Source of the DNA: Streptosporangiaceae bacterium
GTDB taxonomy: Bacteria > Actinomycetota > Actinomycetes > Streptosporangiales > Streptosporangiaceae
Assembly: GCA_030042885.1 (NCBI GenBank)
Contig: JASHYW010000646.1
Coordinates: 1 to 5,006 of the forward strand
Direction of reading: 5' to 3'
Length of the DNA stretch: 5,006 nucleotides
Positions within the stretch are counted from its first letter, which is position 1, and the number at the start of each line of letters is the position of its first letter. The notes beneath the pieces were generated by a model. The model had not been told where the DNA came from. It saw only the letters and a list, made by a program, of their open reading frames with translations, and searched no databases. The translations under genes and the position numbers were made by a program. Below, in pieces: positions 1 through 5,006 of the stretch.

Positions 1-941
1 TGCCGCTCGGTCTCGAACAGCATCGCGTTGTCGATCGCGATGGCCACCCGGCTGGCGATCGCGCCGATGAGATCACGGTCCTGCGCCTCGTAGTGGCGCT
101 CCTCGCGGTCGGTGAGCCTGGACAGGGCCAGGCTCATCACGCCGAGCAGCTCTCCCCTGGCGTAGAGGGGCGCGGCCACCACCGAGGTCAGCCCCGCCTC
201 GCGGGCCGCGGCCAGGCTCTCCGCGCTCGGTGCCGGGTAGTGCTCGATCTCCAGGTCGGTGACCGCGATCGTGTCCAGGCGTGCCATCGCCTGCTGGCAG
301 AAATGGCCCTCTGGATAGTGGATCTGCGCACCGGTCTGAGCCCACGTGCCAGGCGGCGGCACCCAGTTGCTGGCGTGCCGCTGCACCCGGCGGATGAGCT
401 GCTCACCCTGGTAGAGGTCGATGAAGCAGTGATCGGCGAACTGCGGAACCAGCATCTCCGCCACGTGCTTCAGGGTGGTACTGATCTCCAGGGACCCGGC
501 CAGCCGCTCGCCCACCCGCTCGAGCAGGGCAATCCTGTCCTGCTGCAGCTGGCCATCGCGCTTGCCGGCCTCGCGGGCCAGGATCACTATCCCCTCGATG
601 TCGCCCCCGCGATGGCGCAGCGGCACGGCCAGGGCCCGGATGAGCGCGCGTGATCCGTCACCGCGGGTGCTCTCGAACGTCCCCTCCCAGGACCGGCCCC
701 GCAGCACCTGCGCGGCGAGATCTTCCATCTTGCGCTGGTCGTCATCGGTGAACAGGCCGACGGAAAGCACCGGGCAGCCAGCCAGCCGTGATATGTCGCC
801 GGAAATGCGGAAAAGCCGCCCTGCGTACTCGTTCAGGTACTTCAGATTGCTGAACCGGTCGGCGACAAGGACACCTATATCGGCCCGGCCGAGGACCATG
901 CCCGCGGGGAGATACGCGCCGGGCGCGCCATCTCCGGTCAT
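1..941 (-). CDS. PAS-GAF sensor/signalling protein, 3' end cut by the window edge
   Basis: The frame stays open from an ATG at 941 to the left edge, giving 313 residues with no stop, so the C-terminus is missing. Residues about 17-125 look like a PAS domain (start IGVLVADRFSNLKYLN, end with a beta-hairpin around IEGIVILA). A short linker helix follows at about 127-150. A GAF domain spans about 152-310, with the typical AGLTSVVAAPLYARGELLGV core near 249-268 and the closing helix AIASRVAIAIDNAMLFETER. No transmembrane segment or signal peptide is seen, so it is probably cytosolic. In actinomycetes this architecture commonly continues into a SpoIIE/PP2C phosphatase, sometimes with a kinase-like ATPase domain, or less often another output; that part is not visible. 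The start is supported by GGGAG at 953-949, seven bases upstream. It follows the DtxR-type gene by 40 bp on the same strand, suggesting co-transcription. The ligand is unknown. Confidence 0.85.
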   Translation of the reverse strand, partial: MTGDGAPGAYLPAGMVLGRADIGVLVADRFSNLKYLNEYAGRLFRISGDISRLAGCPVLSVGLFTDDDQRKMEDLAAQVLRGRSWEGTFESTRGDGSRALIRALAVPLRHRGGDIEGIVILAREAGKRDGQLQQDRIALLERVGERLAGSLEISTTLKHVAEMLVPQFADHCFIDLYQGEQLIRRVQRHASNWVPPPGTWAQTGAQIHYPEGHFCQQAMARLDTIAVTDLEIEHYPAPSAESLAAAREAGLTSVVAAPLYARGELLGVMSLALSRLTDREERHYEAQDRDLIGAIASRVAIAIDNAMLFETER

Positions 942-985
942 GCCCGCGCTCCCGCCCCGGCCGCGTCGCCGAGATACATGGTCAC
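938..985 (-). other. 15-codon frame bridging the repressor and PAS-GAF genes
   Basis: A GTG at 985-983 overlaps the repressor's TGA as GTGA, and the frame ends in a TGA that overlaps the PAS-GAF ATG as ATGA (941-938). An internal ATG at 979 is in the same frame. Ribosomes re-initiating here would be handed directly from one gene to the next. The peptide is low-complexity (Ala/Gly-rich) and no Shine-Dalgarno of its own was identified; the PAS-GAF gene has a good one, so coupling is not required. Chance is likely in DNA of this composition. Confidence 0.15.
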
Positions 986-1728
986 GCTCCGGCTGCCGGC
1001 TGATAACGGCTGGATATGGACACGAATATGTGCGCGGCGACCGGGCCGGGGAGTTCCGTCCAGCTGGCGTCCGCCGAGTCGCCTGCCCTCACGCGCACAC
1101 CGTCGTCGCCCGACATGAGTATCACCTCGCGTCCGGGTTGTATCCCGAAGCGCTTGAGTTTAAGCATCAGGACGCCATCGCTTTGAATGTGCTCGCCAAT
1201 TCGCCGTATTACCACCCGCGCGGCGTCCCCGGATGCGACTTTCGTCATCGCCTCACCGGTCTCGTTCATGGCCGCGCGGACCTGCTCGGCCGCCGCTTCG
1301 GGGAGCCCGAGTTCGGCCAGGCCGGGAATGAGATTGCCGTGCGGGCAGCGAACCGGGTTGCCGAGCAGCTCGAGCAGGCGACGTTCCACGTTTTCCGAGA
1401 TCACGTGTTCCCAGCGGCACGCCTCGATGTGAACCTCCTCCCACGGCAGCTTGATCACCCCGACCAGCAGGCATTCGGCCAGCCGGTGCTTGCGCATCAC
1501 CCTGGTGGCGAGCGTCCGGCCGACCTCGCTCAGCGCGAGCTGCCGGTCGCCGAGCACGTGCAGCAGGCCGTCCCGCTCCATCCTGGCCACCGTCTGGCTG
1601 ACCGTCGGCCCGCTCTGCCCCAGACGCTCGGCGATGCGGGCCCGCAGCGGGGTGATTCCCTCCTCCTCCAGCTCGAAGATGGTACGGAGGTACATCTCCG
1701 TGGTGTCAATGAGCCCCTGGGCTGTCAA
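982..1728 (-). CDS. DtxR/IdeR-family iron-dependent transcriptional repressor (DmdR-like)
   Basis: This 248-residue protein should bind Fe(II) and then repress siderophore and iron-uptake genes at iron boxes. Residues about 1-74 form the winged helix, with the family stretch TPLRARIAERLGQSGPTVSQ at 26-45 containing the recognition helix (S39, P41, Q45). Residues about 75-142 are the metal-binding and dimerisation domain. By alignment from memory with IdeR, site 1 is H81, E85, H100, E179, Q182 and site 2 is M12, C104, E107, H108, all present. An SH3-like third domain runs from about 165 to 240, as in full-length IdeR (about 230 residues). The start is TTG at 1728: a perfect AGGAGG (1742-1737) lies eight bases upstream and the N-terminus fits the family. 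An ATG at 1736 is out of frame and stops after three codons. It sits 41 bp after pdxH, so it may lack its own promoter. No iron-box-like palindrome was seen upstream. Confidence 0.94.
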   Translation of the reverse strand: MTAQGLIDTTEMYLRTIFELEEEGITPLRARIAERLGQSGPTVSQTVARMERDGLLHVLGDRQLALSEVGRTLATRVMRKHRLAECLLVGVIKLPWEEVHIEACRWEHVISENVERRLLELLGNPVRCPHGNLIPGLAELGLPEAAAEQVRAAMNETGEAMTKVASGDAARVVIRRIGEHIQSDGVLMLKLKRFGIQPGREVILMSGDDGVRVRAGDSADASWTELPGPVAAHIFVSISSRYQPAAGA

Positions 1729-1769
1729 CTCCTCATCCTCCTGCTGTGATGCTATGCCGGAGAGAAGGC

Positions 1770-2438
1770 CTACGGGGAAAGGCGCTCGACGATCCAGCCG
1801 TCGCCCTGGCGCCGGTAACGCAGCCGGTCGTGCAGACGGTATGCGCCCGCCTGCCAGAATTCGACGGTTTCCGGGACGAGTACATACCCGCCCCAGAAGT
1901 CGGGCATTGGCACGCTCGCCGGCGGCGGCCAGCGCCGCTCAAGCTCGGCCACCCGGCGGTCGAGCTCCGCACGGGAGCCGATGACCTGCGACTGCCTGCT
2001 GGCCCACGCTCCGATCTGCGATTGACGCGGCCTGGAGAAGAAGTACGGCGCGCTGCTGGCCTGCGACATCATGCGCACGGCGCCTTCGGCGGTCACCTGA
2101 CGGCCCATCGCGTGCCAGGGGAACACGACACACGCCCACGGATTCGCGGCAAGGTCCCGGCCCTTGCGCGAGGTCCGGTTGGTGTAGAAGGTGAAGCCCG
2201 CCTGGCCGTGCGCCTTGAGCAGCACGGTACGGGCCCGCGGACGGCCCTGCTCGGACGTGGTCGCGAGCACCATCGCGGTCGGCTCCGGCAGGCCGCGCGC
2301 CTGGGCCTGCGACATCCACAGGGCGAACTGCGTCATGGGGTCAGCGGCCATCGTGGCCTCGGACAAGGTCGCCGGATCCGGATCATGTCCGCCCTGCGAC
2401 CAGGCCACCGAATCGGGATCGCGCCGCGTCGTGTCCAT
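1770..2438 (-). CDS. pdxH: pyridoxamine/pyridoxine 5'-phosphate oxidase
   Basis: This FMN enzyme oxidises pyridoxamine 5'-phosphate or pyridoxine 5'-phosphate to pyridoxal 5'-phosphate, using oxygen, in the cytosol as a homodimer. The 222 residues match the normal length. Visible signatures are the FMN-binding split barrel with RPRARTVLLK (66-75), FYTNRTSRKG (84-93) and FPWHAMGRQV (106-115), then SRPRQSQIGAW (135-145), and the C-terminal dimerisation segment with DFWGGY (180-185) and EFWQAGAYRLHDRLRY (193-208). R201 and H203 correspond to the substrate-binding Arg and His of the E. coli enzyme (R197, H199). The start ATG at 2438 has GAGGA (2452-2448) nine bases upstream. It is the first gene of the minus-strand group and diverges from citA across 187 bp. 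SerC, encoded nearby on the other strand, needs the PLP it makes. Confidence 0.97.
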   Translation of the reverse strand: MDTTRRDPDSVAWSQGGHDPDPATLSEATMAADPMTQFALWMSQAQARGLPEPTAMVLATTSEQGRPRARTVLLKAHGQAGFTFYTNRTSRKGRDLAANPWACVVFPWHAMGRQVTAEGAVRMMSQASSAPYFFSRPRQSQIGAWASRQSQVIGSRAELDRRVAELERRWPPPASVPMPDFWGGYVLVPETVEFWQAGAYRLHDRLRYRRQGDGWIVERLSP

Positions 2439-2530
2439 GGGTAATGATCCTCACATCTGTTCCGGCTATCGCAACCCAGATCAGGACGGTTGAATGGTAG
2501 GGCTGGAATCATGCCCGGCGTCCCCATCGC

Positions 2531-2550
2531 GGCTCTTCGGGGCTCTTCAG
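2531..2550. repeat. tandem direct repeat, two 10-bp units
   Basis: GGCTCTTCGG at 2531-2540 is followed directly by GGCTCTTCAG at 2541-2550, with one mismatch. It lies 76-95 bases upstream of the citA start. A direct repeat of about one helical turn could be an activator or repressor half-site pair, but it could also be chance. No known factor is assigned. Confidence 0.45.
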
Positions 2551-2553
2551 GGT

Positions 2554-2570
2554 CTGGGGCTCCGGCCCAG
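2554..2570 (+). other. putative stem-loop in the citA leader
   Basis: CTGGG at 2554-2558 pairs with CCCAG at 2566-2570, and C2560 can pair with G2565 if G2559 is bulged, leaving a TCCG loop. It ends 55 bases before the citA ATG. There is no T-run after it, so it is not a typical intrinsic terminator. It could be an mRNA-stability or protein-binding element, or incidental in GC-rich sequence. Confidence 0.3.
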
Positions 2571-2625
2571 CGCATTGGGGTGAGGTGCCCTCTGACACCC
2601 ATGAGGGAGAAGAGAGGAAACACCG

Positions 2626-3759
2626 ATGTCGGATTTCAAGCCGGGACTCGAAGGGGTCATCGCCTTCGAGACCGAAATCGCCGAGCCAGGCAAAGAGGGC
2701 AGTGCGCTCCGGTACCGGGGAGTCGACATCGAGGAACTCGTGGGCCATGTCTCTTTCGGCCATGTCTGGGGCCTTCTCGTCGACAATGCCTTTGCGCCCG
2801 GGCTGCCGCCGGCCGAGCCTTATCCGATCCCGGTCCATTCCGGTGACATCCGCGTCGACGTGCAGAGCGCCCTGGCCATGCTGGCACCCGCCTGGGGTCT
2901 GCGGCCGCTCCTCGATATCAGCGACGAGCAGGCCCGCGAGGATCTCGCCCGCGCGTCGGTCATGGCCCTGTCCTTCGTGGCCCAGGCGGCCCGCGGGCTC
3001 GGGCTGCCGATGGTGCCGCAGCGCCGGGTGGACGAGGCGGCCACCATCACCGAGCGGTTCATGATCCGCTGGCGCGGGGACCCCGATCCGCGGCACGTCA
3101 GGGCGGTCGACTCCTACTGGACGTCGGCGGCCGAGCACGGCATGAACGCGTCTACCTTCACCGCGCGGGTCATCGCCTCGACCGGGGCCGACGTGGCCGC
3201 CGCGCTGTCCGGGGCGGTCGGCGCCATGTCCGGGCCGCTGCACGGCGGCGCCCCGGCCCGGGTCCTGGGCATGATCGAGGAGGTCGAGCGGACCGGGGAC
3301 GCCGGGCAGTACGTCCGGTCGGCCTTCGACCGGGGCGAGCGGCTGATGGGCTTCGGGCACCGGGTCTACCGGGCCGAGGACCCCCGCGCCCGGGTGCTCC
3401 GCCGCACGGCCAAGGAACTCGGCGCGCCGCGGTACGAGGTGGCGCTGGCCCTGGAGAGCGCGGCGCTGGCCGAACTGCGGGCCCGCCGGCCGGACCGGGT
3501 GCTTGAGACCAACGTGGAATTCTGGGCCGCCATCGTGCTGGACTTCGCGGAAGTCCCGGCGCACATGTTCACCTCCATGTTCACCTGCGCCCGGACCGCG
3601 GGCTGGGCCGCCCACATCCTCGAGCAGAAGCAGACGGGCCGGCTGGTCAGGCCGGCCGCGCGGTACACCGGCCCGGCGTCGCGGCCCGTCCGCGACGTGC
3701 CCGGCGCGGCCGAGGTGCTCGACCGGCATGAAGGGGGAATGAGGGGGACGGCGAGGTGA
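2626..3759 (+). CDS. citA: citrate synthase, actinobacterial CitA (citrate synthase 2) type
   Basis: It condenses acetyl-CoA with oxaloacetate to citrate in the TCA cycle; a 2-methylcitrate synthase role using propionyl-CoA cannot be excluded from sequence. The 377 residues are close to the usual length of the short dimeric citrate synthases. Visible family signatures are LRYRGVDIEELV (28-39), AEHGMNASTF (169-178, H171), GPLHGG (203-208, H206) and MGFGHRVYR (241-249, H245 and R246), with another conserved Arg at R322 in CARTAGW. The two catalytic histidines H206 and H245 are intact. The third catalytic position, usually Asp in an NVDF motif, is Glu (E298 in TNVEFW); from memory this is shared by actinobacterial CitA proteins. 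ATG at 2626 is preceded by a purine-rich Shine-Dalgarno (AGGA at 2615-2618). It is divergent from pdxH and is followed 150 bp later by serC on the same strand. Confidence 0.95.
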   Translation: MSDFKPGLEGVIAFETEIAEPGKEGSALRYRGVDIEELVGHVSFGHVWGLLVDNAFAPGLPPAEPYPIPVHSGDIRVDVQSALAMLAPAWGLRPLLDISDEQAREDLARASVMALSFVAQAARGLGLPMVPQRRVDEAATITERFMIRWRGDPDPRHVRAVDSYWTSAAEHGMNASTFTARVIASTGADVAAALSGAVGAMSGPLHGGAPARVLGMIEEVERTGDAGQYVRSAFDRGERLMGFGHRVYRAEDPRARVLRRTAKELGAPRYEVALALESAALAELRARRPDRVLETNVEFWAAIVLDFAEVPAHMFTSMFTCARTAGWAAHILEQKQTGRLVRPAARYTGPASRPVRDVPGAAEVLDRHEGGMRGTAR

Positions 3760-3773
3760 GTGGGGGGCTGGGC

Positions 3774-3788
3774 CCGGCGTGCCGCCGG
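3774..3788 (+). terminator. GC-rich hairpin just after citA, possible attenuating terminator
   Basis: CCGGCG (3774-3779) and CGCCGG (3783-3788) form a perfect six-base-pair stem with a three-base TGC loop, starting 14 bases after the citA stop. No T-tract follows, so Rho-independent termination in the E. coli sense is doubtful. Such tail-less hairpins after actinobacterial genes are often proposed as terminators or 3'-end stabilisers. Confidence 0.4.
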
Positions 3789-3799
3789 TAAGCTCCAGT

Positions 3800-5006
<1,207 letters not shown>

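Larger units (their letters stand above)
2439..2625. promoter_or_regulatory. divergent pdxH / citA intergenic region
   Basis: This 187-bp spacer lies between two outward-facing genes and so must hold promoters for both. No convincing -35/-10 pair could be assigned on either strand. It contains an imperfect inverted repeat (CAACC at 2472-2476 and GGTTG at 2488-2492, 11-bp spacer), a tandem 10-bp repeat at 2531-2550, a hairpin at 2554-2570, and an 18-base all-purine run at 2603-2620 that contains the citA ribosome binding site. The citA-proximal 100 bp would be transcribed as a leader if the promoter lies near 2490-2520. That placement is an inference. Confidence 0.6.

Noticed and set aside
93..653. 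A 186-codon plus-strand frame antisense to the PAS-GAF gene
   Set aside because: It is codon-aligned with the PAS-GAF reading frame and shows no domain; the minus strand encodes clear PAS and GAF domains.
1723..1728. TTGACA on the minus strand, a consensus -35 hexamer
   Set aside because: It is the start codon region of the repressor, and no -10-like hexamer lies 16-18 bases downstream.
1746..2444. A 232-codon plus-strand frame antisense to pdxH
   Set aside because: It has the same codon-aligned antisense cause, an arginine/histidine-rich composition and no recognisable family; pdxH on the other strand is unambiguous.
2472..2492. Inverted repeat CAACC/GGTTG as an operator
   Set aside because: The arms are only five bases with an 11-base spacer, and it does not match an iron box or any operator I recognise. 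It is kept only as a note in the intergenic entry.

Overview
The window is GC-rich DNA with strongly GC-biased codon third positions, almost no TTA, CTA or TCA codons, and frequent GTG/TTG starts. With the protein types present (an IdeR/DmdR-like iron repressor, an actinobacterial-type SerC, a CitA-type citrate synthase), this points to an actinomycete related to Streptomyces or the Streptosporangiales. The genus cannot be fixed from sequence alone. Content is mostly conserved chromosomal housekeeping; no mobile element, CRISPR array, tRNA or rRNA is visible.

Layout: two divergent gene groups lie around a 187-bp spacer (2439-2625). The minus-strand group is pdxH (2438-1770), then a DtxR/IdeR-type metal-dependent repressor (1728-982), then a PAS-GAF sensor protein (941 to beyond the left edge). 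The gaps are 41 and 40 bp and each gene has its own Shine-Dalgarno, so one transcript is likely. The plus-strand group is a CitA-type citrate synthase (2626-3759), a 150-bp spacer with a hairpin and a purine-rich repeat-like block, then serC (3910 to beyond the right edge).

How the genes fit together: PdxH makes pyridoxal 5'-phosphate, which is the cofactor of SerC. CitA feeds acetyl-CoA into the TCA cycle. The repressor would sense Fe(II). The PAS-GAF protein is a signalling module whose output domain lies outside the window. A link between PLP supply, central carbon entry and iron sensing is an inference from gene order only.

No clearly new system was found. The points most worth a second look are the open frame antisense to the iron repressor (recalling the dmdR1/adm pair of Streptomyces coelicolor), the Asp-to-Glu change at the catalytic-acid position of the citrate synthase, the small ORF and repeat-like block that run into the serC start codon by a GTGA overlap, and the structured leader of citA.
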